In this document: positions 42,655-51,141 of the stretch, one piece after another
How the letters are laid out: the number at the start of each line of letters is the position of its first letter
Position numbering within the stretch: position 1 is the stretch's first letter
Assembly (NCBI GenBank): GCA_964583095.1
Contig: CAZOVB010000020.1
Span: 1-64,000, forward strand
DNA from: CAZOVB01 sp964583095
GTDB lineage: Bacteria; Planctomycetota; Phycisphaerae; SM23-33
Reading direction: 5' to 3'
DNA: 64,000 nt
Notes under the pieces: model-generated
Databases searched by the model: none
Told to the model about the DNA's origin: nothing
The model's input: the letters and a program-made list of their open reading frames with translations, nothing else
Translations under genes and position numbers: made by a program

Positions 42655-43835
42655 CTCGCTCTCTCATTCTCCGTCGCCGACCATGCGGCCAGTAGCACCT
42701 CTCGGATGCTCACATGGTGCGTCCGGGCCGCTTGAGCGCAGTCCTCGAACTCGGGCGAAGCGGTTATCTGCTGTTGTCCTCGTTTTCCGACCTTGACGCG
42801 AATCGGCCCATAGGCCGTCTCAACTGTCTGCATATGCCGCGAAAGCTTGCTGCGGGTGCACAGGCTCTTGCGAACCCCGAAGGTCGTCGTTTCAGTAAAC
42901 AGAATCTCCTCGGTCTTTTCGACGTCGGAGACCTCACAGAGAACGTTCAATGCATAACCTGGCCGAGACTTCTTCATTACTGCCGGGGTTGCCCAGGCGT
43001 CCAGGCAGCCCGCCTCGAGCAGCTTGCCGATGGTCCCGCCCAGGATTTCCCCGCTGCAGTCGTCGAGATTGGCAGAGAGTTCGACCACGCTGTCGGCCTG
43101 GCCGCTGTGATCATCGCAATTGCCCAGCAGCACTCGCAGCACGTTGGGAACGCTGGGGTGTTCGCCTGTTCCCGCGCCGCAGCCGATCGCGTCGATCCGC
43201 ATGGCCGGGACGGGCCCCATCCGGCGCGAAAGGGCCGTCAGAAGGGCCGCTGCCGTCGGTGTCGTCAACTCCCCCTCCCGGGGGCCCGGAACCGTCGGAA
43301 AACCGCGGACCAGGTTGGCCGTCGCCGGTGCCGGGATCGGCATGACTCCGTGAGCGCACTGCATCGTCCCCCATCCAAGAGGGATCGGAGCCGATTCGAT
43401 TGCGTCGATATCCAGCAGTTCCATCGCCACGCAGGCGCCCACGATATCGCAGATGCTGTCCACGGCCCCGACTTCGTGAAAATGGACTTTCTCCACTGAT
43501 ACGCCGTGAACCTCCGCCTCGGCCTTGCCAAGGCGATTGAACACCTCCTTGGCCCTGGCAGCGCTTTGGCCGGGCAGGCTGGCTTTGTCAATCAGCTCCA
43601 GGATGTGCGAAAGGTGGCGATGCGGATGATCATGATCCTTCTCGACATCCACCACGAAACGCAGAGAGGACATCCCGCATCGATTCACACGCTCGGTCCC
43701 AAGTGCATAACCTTTCAGATCCAGCGTAGAGAGCGCTTCCTTCAACCTCTCGAAGTCGGCGCCGGCATCGAGAAGCGAGGCAACGATCATGTCGCCGCCG
43801 GCCCCGGAGAAACAATCAAAATAGGCTACCTTCAT
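42651..43835 (-). CDS. larC: Nickel-pincer cofactor biosynthesis protein LarC
   Basis: Protein of 394 residues, normal length. MKVAYFDCFSGAGGDMIVASLLD, the His-rich DHDHPHRHLSH loop, KVHFHEVGAVDSICDIVG and GCGAGTGEH are LarC signatures. LarC inserts Ni into the pyridinium-dithiocarboxylate precursor made by LarB and LarE to form the cofactor of lactate racemase and relatives. No larA, larB or larE is in the window, so they must be elsewhere, or LarC serves another nickel enzyme. Confidence 0.94.
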   Translation of the reverse strand: MKVAYFDCFSGAGGDMIVASLLDAGADFERLKEALSTLDLKGYALGTERVNRCGMSSLRFVVDVEKDHDHPHRHLSHILELIDKASLPGQSAARAKEVFNRLGKAEAEVHGVSVEKVHFHEVGAVDSICDIVGACVAMELLDIDAIESAPIPLGWGTMQCAHGVMPIPAPATANLVRGFPTVPGPREGELTTPTAAALLTALSRRMGPVPAMRIDAIGCGAGTGEHPSVPNVLRVLLGNCDDHSGQADSVVELSANLDDCSGEILGGTIGKLLEAGCLDAWATPAVMKKSRPGYALNVLCEVSDVEKTEEILFTETTTFGVRKSLCTRSKLSRHMQTVETAYGPIRVKVGKRGQQQITASPEFEDCAQAARTHHVSIREVLLAAWSATENERAR

Positions 43836-43867
43836 CTTCGTATGCCCTCAAAAAATGCAAGTGGGTC

Positions 43868-43896
43868 AGTATAGGTCTGCCCCCACGACCATGCAA
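43868..43896 (-). promoter_or_regulatory. Promoter of larC
   Basis: Minus strand TTGCAT, 17 nt, TATACT, a near-consensus promoter whose transcript starts about 26 nt before the larC ATG. Confidence 0.68.
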
Positions 43897-43968
43897 GAAA
43901 CAGCCCGTGGTTTTCCCGAAAGACAGGACGCCTGAAACCGTTGCCAGCCACGTGATTTCTGCTTCGGC

Positions 43969-43996
43969 TGGACAGGACTCTCCAGGAGACTAGACT
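43969..43996 (+). promoter_or_regulatory. Promoter of cinA
   Basis: TGGACA, 16 nt, TAGACT. The leader is about 26 nt and contains AAAGGA before the ATG at 44029. Confidence 0.5.
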
Positions 43997-44028
43997 GTGG
44001 TCGAGTCATCCACAAAAGGAACGCAGAC

Positions 44029-45285
44029 ATGAACGCAGTACTGTTGTCCATCGGGGACGAATTGACCAGCGGACAGACGGTCGACACCAACAGCGCCTGG
44101 CTGGCAAGGCAACTTGCCGGATTGGGTATCCGTGTGCTTCGGCATGCAACGGTTGCCGACAGACAAGGGGATATCTGCAATACATTGCGGGATTCGGCAG
44201 CCATGGCCGACCTCGTGCTGGTTACCGGGGGACTGGGACCGACGGCGGATGATCTTACACGACAGGCCCTGGCTGAGGCCCTGGGCCGGGAATTGGTCAC
44301 CGACGAGGACTCACTGAAGCAGATCGAGGAGTTCTTTGCGCGCCGCAACCGGAAGATGAACCCGGGAAACGCCATTCAGGCAATGCTGCCGGCAGGGGCG
44401 AAGGTTCTGGCCAATCCGATCGGAACCGCTCCGGGGATCGCCGCCCGGCTGGGCCAGGCTGACATCTACCTTATGCCCGGCGTCCCTCGCGAAATGCGAA
44501 AGATGTTCTCAGAGCAGATCCTCCCCCGCCTGGACGCTGAGAACAGTGTGATTCTCTTTTCCACTGTGCATCTGGCGGGAATGGGAGAATCCGACGTGGG
44601 GGCCACCATTGAGGACCTGATGGTCCGCGAGGGCGATGTGGTGGTCGGCACGACGGCCTCGGGGGGGATGGTCAGTGCGAGGATCACCGTCCGGGCTGCA
44701 TCGGCAGAGCAAGCCAGGACGCTGACTGAGCGGACCGTCTGCGAGATACGCCGTCGCCTGGGAGACCACGTTTTCGGCCAGGACCAGACCACCCTGGCCG
44801 GGGCGGTGGGCGAGTTGCTCCAGCAGAAAGCCCAGACGCTGGCCACGGCAGAAAGCTGCACCGGGGGCCTCATCGGTAAGCTTCTGACCGACGTTCCCGG
44901 CTCCAGCGCCCACTATCGCGGAACGGTTGTCGCCTATGAAAACGACGTCAAGTCATCCCTGCTGGAGGTTGGAGAGCAGATCCTTCGCGAGCATGGAGCG
45001 GTCAGTGGGCCGGTAGCTCGAGCGATGGCCCAGGGGGCCAGGAAGCGTATCGGGGCCGACTGGGCGATCAGCACCACAGGAATTGCCGGGCCCAGCGGGG
45101 GCAGCGATCAAAAACCGGTCGGCCTGGTGTATATCGGTATCGCCGGACCCGAGGGTTGCGAGGTCTTCAAACGGCACTACCCGGGCGACCGGGAGACCAT
45201 GCGGCTGCGCACGGCTCTTGGGGCACTGAATGAACTGAGAATGCAACTGTTGTCAAGAGGTCCGGAATCCAGGAGAGAGGATTGA
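44029..45285 (+). CDS. cinA: CinA-like protein (competence/damage-inducible; NMN deamidase domain)
   Basis: Protein of 418 residues. The N-terminal MoaB/MoeA-like domain (LSIGDELTSGQTVDTNSAWLA, TGGLGPTADDLTRQA, MPGVPREMRKMF) hydrolyses ADP-ribose-type pyrophosphates in relatives; the C-terminal domain (TLATAESCTGGLIGKLLT, STTGIAGPSGGS) is the NMN deamidase PncC. Together they act in pyridine-nucleotide recycling. Convergent with mreB, with one base between the stops. Confidence 0.94.
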   Translation: MNAVLLSIGDELTSGQTVDTNSAWLARQLAGLGIRVLRHATVADRQGDICNTLRDSAAMADLVLVTGGLGPTADDLTRQALAEALGRELVTDEDSLKQIEEFFARRNRKMNPGNAIQAMLPAGAKVLANPIGTAPGIAARLGQADIYLMPGVPREMRKMFSEQILPRLDAENSVILFSTVHLAGMGESDVGATIEDLMVREGDVVVGTTASGGMVSARITVRAASAEQARTLTERTVCEIRRRLGDHVFGQDQTTLAGAVGELLQQKAQTLATAESCTGGLIGKLLTDVPGSSAHYRGTVVAYENDVKSSLLEVGEQILREHGAVSGPVARAMAQGARKRIGADWAISTTGIAGPSGGSDQKPVGLVYIGIAGPEGCEVFKRHYPGDRETMRLRTALGALNELRMQLLSRGPESRRED

Positions 45286-45286
45286 G

Positions 45287-46345
45287 CTAGAATTCGTCCT
45301 CGTCGGATTCCATGGTGGCCTTCCAGTCCTCGAGGTTTTCGAGGTAGACGGCCGTCCCGCGGGCCACGCAGGTAAGCGGATCATCGGCGATGGTCACGTC
45401 CAGCCCGGTGGCATTGGAAAGCACGGTATCCATGCCGCGAACCAGCGCTCCCCCACCGGCCAGGGCAATGCCGTTATCGACCAGGTCGGCGGCCAGTTCC
45501 GGCTCGGCTTTTTCCAGTGTGCGAACGACACAGTCGATGATGGCCCCGACGGGCTCCTTGAGGGCTTCCCGGACTTCCTCGCTGCTGATGACGGTCTTGC
45601 GAGGCAGGCCGGAGATCATGTCCCGACCGCGGACTTCCATGGTCACTTCTTCTTCCAGTGCAGAGGCAGAGCCGATATCCACCTTGATTCTCTCAGCGGT
45701 CTGCTCGCCGATCATGAGGTTGTAGGTGCGTTTCATGTGCGCGGCGATGGCTTCGTCCATGTCGTCTCCGGCGACCCGGATCGACTCGCAGACGGAGATA
45801 TCGGCCAGGGACATGATGGCCACTTCTGTGGTACCCCCACCGATATCGACAATCATCGAGGCAGTAGATTCGCTGATGGGCAGTCCGGCACCGATTCCCG
45901 CAGCCATGGGCTCTTCCACGAGATAGACGCGTCTGGCCCCGGCCCGTTCGGCGGAGTTGAGCACGGCCCGCTTTTCCACGGCAGTAATCCCCGAGGGGAT
46001 CGAAATGACCACGCGGGGCTTGATGAAACGATGGCGACGATGGGCCTTCTTGATGAAATACCCGAGCATCTCCTCGGTGATATCGAAATCAGCGATCACG
46101 CCGTCCTTCATTGGGCGAATGGCACTGATGGAGCCAGGGGTTTTGCCGAGCATTTCCTTGGCGACCAGTCCGACCGCGGCGCTGCCTTTGAGAGGCAGGA
46201 CCTTGTTGGTGCCGCGTCGCACAGCCACAACGGAGGGTTCGTTCAGGACGATTCCCTGTCCGCGAACACATACCAGCGTGTTGCAGGTCCCAAGGTCGAT
46301 GCCCATGTCCATGGAAAACAGCCCGATGATGGGATCGAAGATCAT
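45287..46345 (-). CDS. mreB: Rod shape-determining protein MreB (actin homologue)
   Basis: Protein of 352 residues. Actin-like ATPase motifs are in place: MGIDLGTCNTLVCV (phosphate 1), VEEPMAAGIGAGLP, MIVDIGGGTTEVAIMSL (phosphate 2) and GIALAGGGALVRGMD (adenosine). It makes membrane filaments that direct the RodA/PBP2 elongasome. The acidic C-terminus ESDEDEF is unusual. In many bacteria mreB heads the mreBCD operon; here it is 11 kb away from mreCD. Confidence 0.96.
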   Translation of the reverse strand: MIFDPIIGLFSMDMGIDLGTCNTLVCVRGQGIVLNEPSVVAVRRGTNKVLPLKGSAAVGLVAKEMLGKTPGSISAIRPMKDGVIADFDITEEMLGYFIKKAHRRHRFIKPRVVISIPSGITAVEKRAVLNSAERAGARRVYLVEEPMAAGIGAGLPISESTASMIVDIGGGTTEVAIMSLADISVCESIRVAGDDMDEAIAAHMKRTYNLMIGEQTAERIKVDIGSASALEEEVTMEVRGRDMISGLPRKTVISSEEVREALKEPVGAIIDCVVRTLEKAEPELAADLVDNGIALAGGGALVRGMDTVLSNATGLDVTIADDPLTCVARGTAVYLENLEDWKATMESDEDEF

Positions 46346-46414
46346 GTGGAGTTGAGTCCTTCGCGCCGGTGAGTCTTCCTTGACTTACACGCAACCACAC
46401 GGAAGCGTGTTGTT

Positions 46415-46442
46415 CTTATCGGGCATTTGACCGCTGAAACAA
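46415..46442 (-). promoter_or_regulatory. Possible mreB promoter
   Basis: Minus strand TTGTTT, 16 nt, GATAAG, about 70 nt before the mreB ATG. Confidence 0.38.
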
Positions 46443-46476
46443 CAGCGGGTGATGCGATCTTCCCAGAATGGCCACA

Positions 46477-46504
46477 CGGCAGCGGGCTTACACGTCCGCT
46501 GCCG
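46477..46504 (-). terminator. Hairpin upstream of mreB
   Basis: CGGCAGCGG and CCGCTGCCG form a perfect 9-bp stem with a 10-nt loop, just after the stop of the small membrane protein gene (minus strand). It would separate that unit from mreB. No T-run. Confidence 0.48.
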
Positions 46505-46538
46505 CCTGGTAGGTTTCCTTCTGAAATTGCATCGCATC

Positions 46539-46745
46539 TCAACGGGAGGAGCTTTCCTCCTCGGGACCCAGGAATACTTCCTGGGCGCTCATCCCGTAGC
46601 CCTCTCCGGTTTCGGCAGGGGCGGTCAGACGCCGAAAGCCAAAACCGATACCGATCAGCAGGGCCAGGATCCCGACAAAAAGCAGGACAGTATATACGTT
46701 CGGAGACGGATTGCCCTTTGCGGGCCTGTTTCCAAATTGCGTCAT
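46539..46745 (-). CDS. Small one-pass membrane protein, unknown
   Basis: Protein of 68 residues; the second of two consecutive ATGs is chosen because it is better spaced from AGGAG. One membrane segment (about 19-36, YTVLLFVGILALLIGIGFGF), then a Glu/Ser tail. It lies 14 bp after the coiled-coil MreC-like gene, so they are co-transcribed. No known family. Confidence 0.7.
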   Translation of the reverse strand: MTQFGNRPAKGNPSPNVYTVLLFVGILALLIGIGFGFRRLTAPAETGEGYGMSAQEVFLGPEEESSSR

Positions 46746-46759
46746 CATCTGCTCCTGTT

Positions 46760-47623
46760 TCAGCGGGCCAGTCGGTTCGTGACGCTGTCGCCAATCTGCG
46801 GGTCCATCTCGCTGAGCGTGATCAGCCCGGCCGCCTGGTTGGTCGTCACATTGCTGATGTTCAGGTACCCGACAAAACTCCCGCCGCGGTAGACGATCAG
46901 CCGCATGCCCTTGTCGACGCCGTTGGCCTTGCCGATGTCAATGCTGGCCACGCCGTCCTGGATGGCGGTGATTTCTCCGAGGACTTTTTCGGCCCCGGCC
47001 GGGGCCTGGGAGCCGTCGGCACCGGCGGTAGCAACTCCGCGGCCGGCGCGGAGATCCTTAATCATTTCATTCTGACGAGCGATCGTCTCCCGCAGGTCCC
47101 GAATATCGGCCAGGCGATTCTTGTTCATCTGGGTCAGACCTTCGACATCCGTCTGCATCTTGGCCAGTTGGGCCTGGAGCCGATTGTTCTGGACGACCTT
47201 GCTCTCGAGGTCCTCAACCGTGTTTTCCAGCGTGGTTGCGAGTTTCTCACGAGTGTTGATCTCGCCTTGGACGGCTGCGGTGAGCTCGGCAACCCGGGTC
47301 TTGCATTGCGAGGCATCGGCCTGGGCGGCGGCAAGATTCTTCTGGACCTCGTTGAGCTGCGACTGCAGCGAATTCCTCTCGCTGCGCAGAGAAGAGATCG
47401 TCTGGTTCTGGCCGGCGTCTTCAAGCTCGTTGGCCTGGAGATTCTTCGCCAGCGCCATCGCCTTTTCCCGGGCGGTCTGGACGGCCGCCTGCCTGTGCTC
47501 CTTCTCCCGCTGATAAGCCGTCTTCCAATTGGTGCTCTGGGTGGTGAGGTTCACAAAGATGGCTGTGGCAATCAACACCAGCACCACCATCACGACAATT
47601 GCGATCTTGGTCAGGATACTCAA
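46760..47623 (-). CDS. Membrane-anchored coiled-coil protein with an MreC-like layout
   Basis: Protein of 287 residues starting at TTG 47623 with AAAGGAG upstream. One N-terminal membrane segment (about 6-24) is followed by a coiled coil of some 160 residues (EKEHRQAAVQTAREKAMAL to NEMIKDLRAG) and a C-terminal beta domain (KVLGEITAIQDGVASIDIGKANGVDKGMRLIVYR) resembling an MreC beta lobe. A separate, genuine mreC lies at 33608. As it lies directly upstream of mreB, a structural role in the envelope is likely, but this is inference from order and shape. Confidence 0.78.
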   Translation of the reverse strand: MSILTKIAIVVMVVLVLIATAIFVNLTTQSTNWKTAYQREKEHRQAAVQTAREKAMALAKNLQANELEDAGQNQTISSLRSERNSLQSQLNEVQKNLAAAQADASQCKTRVAELTAAVQGEINTREKLATTLENTVEDLESKVVQNNRLQAQLAKMQTDVEGLTQMNKNRLADIRDLRETIARQNEMIKDLRAGRGVATAGADGSQAPAGAEKVLGEITAIQDGVASIDIGKANGVDKGMRLIVYRGGSFVGYLNISNVTTNQAAGLITLSEMDPQIGDSVTNRLAR

Positions 47624-47811
47624 CCGTTTTCTCCTTTGATCAACTGCCCCGCGACAGCGGGAGGCCTTGTAGTCTGCAGCTTCGTATAGGAAAAGGAATT
47701 ATGAGAATAACAATTGTGATCAGCAGCCATATCGCCGCTGTTGGAATCGATTCTATTTTCGCCAATAGGCAAGTCAAGCAAATTCCCTTCGGGCTGGTTC
47801 AACACCGCGGC

Positions 47812-48999
47812 TCAATCCTTCGCGCCGCTGCTCTTGAGACGGCCGCCGGGAACATCGGGAACCACCGGGGCAAGCGGATCTTCAATTGAATCCGGCCCTT
47901 CGTCCACCTCCACAGACGTCTTGGGAAGCGGGGCCGACGGAGGCTGGGCCTCGGTCACTTCCGGCAACAGCCGCATAATGCTCATCGCCGCAAGGACACG
48001 CGTGCTCGGGTCCTCTACCTCCAGGAATTTCAGCAGGGAATCGACCGTCTCCGGGTGGGCGTCGAACCAGCCAAGGGCCCAGATCGCCTGCATCCGAACG
48101 AATTGTCGAAGCTCGCGATTCACGGTTTTGTCCGGCTTGACGTCGAAGGCTTCCCGCAGGAGTTCCGCCGGCGCGTTTATGCCCATTACCGCATACCGGT
48201 ACATCGAGGGATGCGCCATCCGCAGCTTGGCCAATTCCCCGATGGCTGCCAGGCGGACCGCCGGATGCTCCCCCTCCCGCATGGCCAGGACCGGAAGAAG
48301 CTTCGCCGCCCGGTCGGGATTGTGCTCAGCCAGGGCCTGGATGCCGCCGATACGCAGATCCACGTACCTCCCGTGCAGGTAGGCTTCCAGACGACCCTTG
48401 GCCGCTGGATCTCCCAGGCGAGCCATGGCCTCGTCGAAACGCAATCTGGCGTCGTATTCTTCCCGCCAGAGAGTCTCTTTTAGAGGAACAAGGCCTCGAG
48501 GGTCGCCGATCAATCCAATCGCCGTAGCGGCGCTGGTCCGGATGATCTCGGCATCCTTGAGCAACAAGGGTCCCAGCAGCTTCAGATGACGGTCGTCGCC
48601 CATGCGATACAAGGCGTACACCACGGCCGGAAGGACCGTGTAGTACTGCTCCCCCACTTGCCGATTGGTACTGATCATCTGGGTAAGCCGCCCCTTGCCC
48701 GGCGTATATCGCATGTCTCCGATGGCCGTGGCAGCGACGGTCCGGACACCCGGAGCCGGGTCGTCCAGCGCCGAAACCAGCAGCATGCCGTGCTTATCGA
48801 GCATGAAGCGGCTGACGGCCTCCAAGGCCCGGGCGCGAACCATCGGCTCGGGATGATCCACAAGGTCCAGAACCGTAACCTTGGCCTCCAGAACCGCCTG
48901 GGCCGGATCGGCATGGAGAGATTGGTCCTGTTGCGTGCAGCCGACACTTATCAGCATGGCCAGGAGCAACAGAGCATTACTGGGAGCTGTGATTTTCAT
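47812..48999 (-). CDS. HEAT-repeat lipoprotein
   Basis: Protein of 395 residues. A signal with lipobox LISVGC (Cys21) is followed by HEAT/PBS-lyase-like helical repeats through about residue 345 (DHPEPMVRARALEAVSRFML; ALDDPAPGVRTVAATAIGDM; DAEIIRTSAATAIGLIGDPRG) and a Pro-rich acidic tail. Its start lies inside the lnt gene (23-bp overlap), so it is translated with lnt, which may acylate this protein. Function unknown. Confidence 0.84.
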   Translation of the reverse strand: MKITAPSNALLLLAMLISVGCTQQDQSLHADPAQAVLEAKVTVLDLVDHPEPMVRARALEAVSRFMLDKHGMLLVSALDDPAPGVRTVAATAIGDMRYTPGKGRLTQMISTNRQVGEQYYTVLPAVVYALYRMGDDRHLKLLGPLLLKDAEIIRTSAATAIGLIGDPRGLVPLKETLWREEYDARLRFDEAMARLGDPAAKGRLEAYLHGRYVDLRIGGIQALAEHNPDRAAKLLPVLAMREGEHPAVRLAAIGELAKLRMAHPSMYRYAVMGINAPAELLREAFDVKPDKTVNRELRQFVRMQAIWALGWFDAHPETVDSLLKFLEVEDPSTRVLAAMSIMRLLPEVTEAQPPSAPLPKTSVEVDEGPDSIEDPLAPVVPDVPGGRLKSSGAKD

Positions 49000-50848
49000 T
49001 TTGCCGTTCCTTTTCCTTCGTGGATCTGCCCGACAGTATCCACCAGGCGCACATCAGCATTGCCACCAGGCAAACCCCAATGGCAAATGCGTCCCCTACA
49101 AGACTATACAAACTTCTGCGGCTGTCCAGTCTTAATCCCTCCACGAGAGAGCCTTCCACCATCACCCCCCGGTCCTCGCCGGCCACGCGGGCGGTGACGA
49201 TTTTTCGGATCCGCCCCTGGGAGTCGATAAACGCGCTGATTCCCGTGTTGACCGCCCGGGCCACCGGCACGCGGTTCTCGATGGCCCGAAAAACGTAATG
49301 CACCAGGTGCTGGGCCTGCTCAGTGCTCCCCTCCCGCGTCTCAGGGTCCACAAACCAACCGTCGTTGGAGATGTTCACCAGCAGATCGGCTTCCTTGCGG
49401 CCCCGATCGTGGATCAGTCTCCTGCAAACCCGAGCGAAGGTTCCTTCGTAACAGATCGGCGCGACAATTCGCACCGGCCTGGGGGGATTGCCCGGCCAGG
49501 AGGCGGATACCTCGAATCGTCGGGCTTCCCGGCCCGGATCGAGCTGGCTCATCACCGGCGGAACGAAGCTTCGCAGGAACTTATGGAACTTGGGAAGGGA
49601 TTTCCTGAACGGGACATACTCGCTGAAGGGCACCAGTTGCATCTTGGAATAGGTGGGCAGATCCGGACCCTCGGGGGCAAAGAGCATCGCCGAGTTTCTC
49701 ACGACCCACATGCCCTCCGGGCCGGCGATCTCCGGTTCCAGGTGATAGCTCGACCCACCGCCCAGGACGGGGCAACCCGCGATACGAGCCAACTCTCGGA
49801 CTTCCTTCCGGATCTTCTTGCGGTCCTCCACCATGCCGGCCAGATCTTCCCGGGCCCGGAGGGGCGAATCGACCGCATAGCCCTTCATCGTATGAAAGGC
49901 CACTACCTCTTCATCACTGAGCTTCTCTGGCTGGATCGAAAGGAACTCGCTGTTCATCCCATTTACGAGCATGCTCTCGGGCCAGACCAGAAGATCCATC
50001 TTCACGCCACGAACACCGGCGGTTTCGATCAGTTCCAGCGAGTCGCGGTAGTGAGCTTTGAAAACGGCTACCTGAGATTCGCCCGGTTTCTCAAGGCTGA
50101 TTGGGTAGGCCCGCTGGATGACCCCCACCTGCACCACCGGTTCCTGCCGATCGGGTTGGTCCAGCCACCCCCACAGCAGCATCCCTGCAAAAGCCAGGAC
50201 GCACGCGGCCAATCCGGGCAGAACCCTCCTGCCAAGGACTCTTGGGCTTCGGCCCTGAAAGGCCCATAACAGCGCATCCACCACCAGCCCGTTGACCATG
50301 GCTACAAAGAAACTCACCCCGTACTGTCCCGTGACCGAAGCGATCTGGATCAGTCCGATCCGGCGGTATTGCGTCTGGGCCAGGAAAAACCAGGGAAATC
50401 CGCTGATGATATAGGCCCGGGCGTACTCCAGGGCGACCCAGAAGACCGGCAGGCTGATCCAGGCGGGAACGCCTTTCCTATGGGCCCAGCGGAGCAACAG
50501 GGCCGCCACCAGCCAGTACAGGCTGAGGTAGAAGACCAGTGCGAAATAGCCTGCCGGCGTCACCCACCAAAGCCAGTACATCGTGATCAGCCAGTAGATC
50601 CCCGCCATTGCCCAGGCAAGCAGGACGGTGGATCTTCTTCCAGGTCGCTTGAGGACCATGACCACCCACCCTGCCAGAGCCACATACCCCAGCAGCCACT
50701 GGTCAAACGGGGCAAAGGAGAGGATCAGAATCACAACCGTGGAGAGCCCTGCCAGTGTGAGCCAGAGCTTCGCCTTTGTCGTTGAGGAGTCCAGGGAAGG
50801 TTGCGGGGCGGATTGTCTGGAGTTTTTTCGTCTTTTGCGGCGGGCCAT
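48977..50848 (-). CDS. lnt: Apolipoprotein N-acyltransferase
   Basis: Protein of 623 residues, longer than the usual 510-530. Eight N-terminal hydrophobic segments are followed by a nitrilase-like domain with the Glu-Lys-Cys triad: E291 (VWPES), K402 (YSKMQLVPFSEYVP) and C466 (ICYEGTF). A hydrophobic segment closes the chain. It adds the third acyl chain to outer-membrane lipoproteins in the inner membrane. The extra length includes a hydrophilic stretch at about 300-355 (QPEKLSDEEVVAFHTMKG...). It belongs with the lipoproteins found here. Confidence 0.94.
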   Translation of the reverse strand: MARRKRRKNSRQSAPQPSLDSSTTKAKLWLTLAGLSTVVILILSFAPFDQWLLGYVALAGWVVMVLKRPGRRSTVLLAWAMAGIYWLITMYWLWWVTPAGYFALVFYLSLYWLVAALLLRWAHRKGVPAWISLPVFWVALEYARAYIISGFPWFFLAQTQYRRIGLIQIASVTGQYGVSFFVAMVNGLVVDALLWAFQGRSPRVLGRRVLPGLAACVLAFAGMLLWGWLDQPDRQEPVVQVGVIQRAYPISLEKPGESQVAVFKAHYRDSLELIETAGVRGVKMDLLVWPESMLVNGMNSEFLSIQPEKLSDEEVVAFHTMKGYAVDSPLRAREDLAGMVEDRKKIRKEVRELARIAGCPVLGGGSSYHLEPEIAGPEGMWVVRNSAMLFAPEGPDLPTYSKMQLVPFSEYVPFRKSLPKFHKFLRSFVPPVMSQLDPGREARRFEVSASWPGNPPRPVRIVAPICYEGTFARVCRRLIHDRGRKEADLLVNISNDGWFVDPETREGSTEQAQHLVHYVFRAIENRVPVARAVNTGISAFIDSQGRIRKIVTARVAGEDRGVMVEGSLVEGLRLDSRRSLYSLVGDAFAIGVCLVAMLMCAWWILSGRSTKEKERQNENHSSQ

Positions 50849-50866
50849 GTGGCATCCTTGCAGTGG

Positions 50867-50883
50867 GTCGCTTTCAAAGCGAC
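50867..50883. promoter_or_regulatory. 17-nt perfect palindrome in the lnt/tig intergenic region
   Basis: GTCGCTTT-C-AAAGCGAC lies 19-35 nt upstream of the lnt ATG. It could be an operator or a leader hairpin; it does not match a known consensus. Confidence 0.35.
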
Positions 50884-50998
50884 GCTGGCATTCTTGTCGG
50901 GCTGCTCGTGCAAATCAAGTCCAAGCTTTCCTGCAGGCGGATAGACTGACAGTTGCAAGGAGTTTTCACAGCTACACGGCAATCGGGCGAAAACAGCG

Positions 50999-51027
50999 TT
51001 GACGCGATTGGAAGCATTGCGTAGATT
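50999..51027 (+). promoter_or_regulatory. Promoter of the tig-clpP operon
   Basis: TTGACG, 17 nt, TAGATT. The leader is about 110 nt and leads to the trigger factor ATG at 51142. The 293-bp gap to lnt otherwise holds only the 17-nt palindrome. Confidence 0.62.
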
Positions 51028-51141
51028 TGCCGCATTAGGCCAGGCGCGATTTTTGCCAAGCGCCAGGCGAGCCGGCACGACCGCCGGGGACGCGCGCGTT
51101 GCGCGTCTGGTCGCGGCGTGCCCCTGCCCCACGAGGACGTG

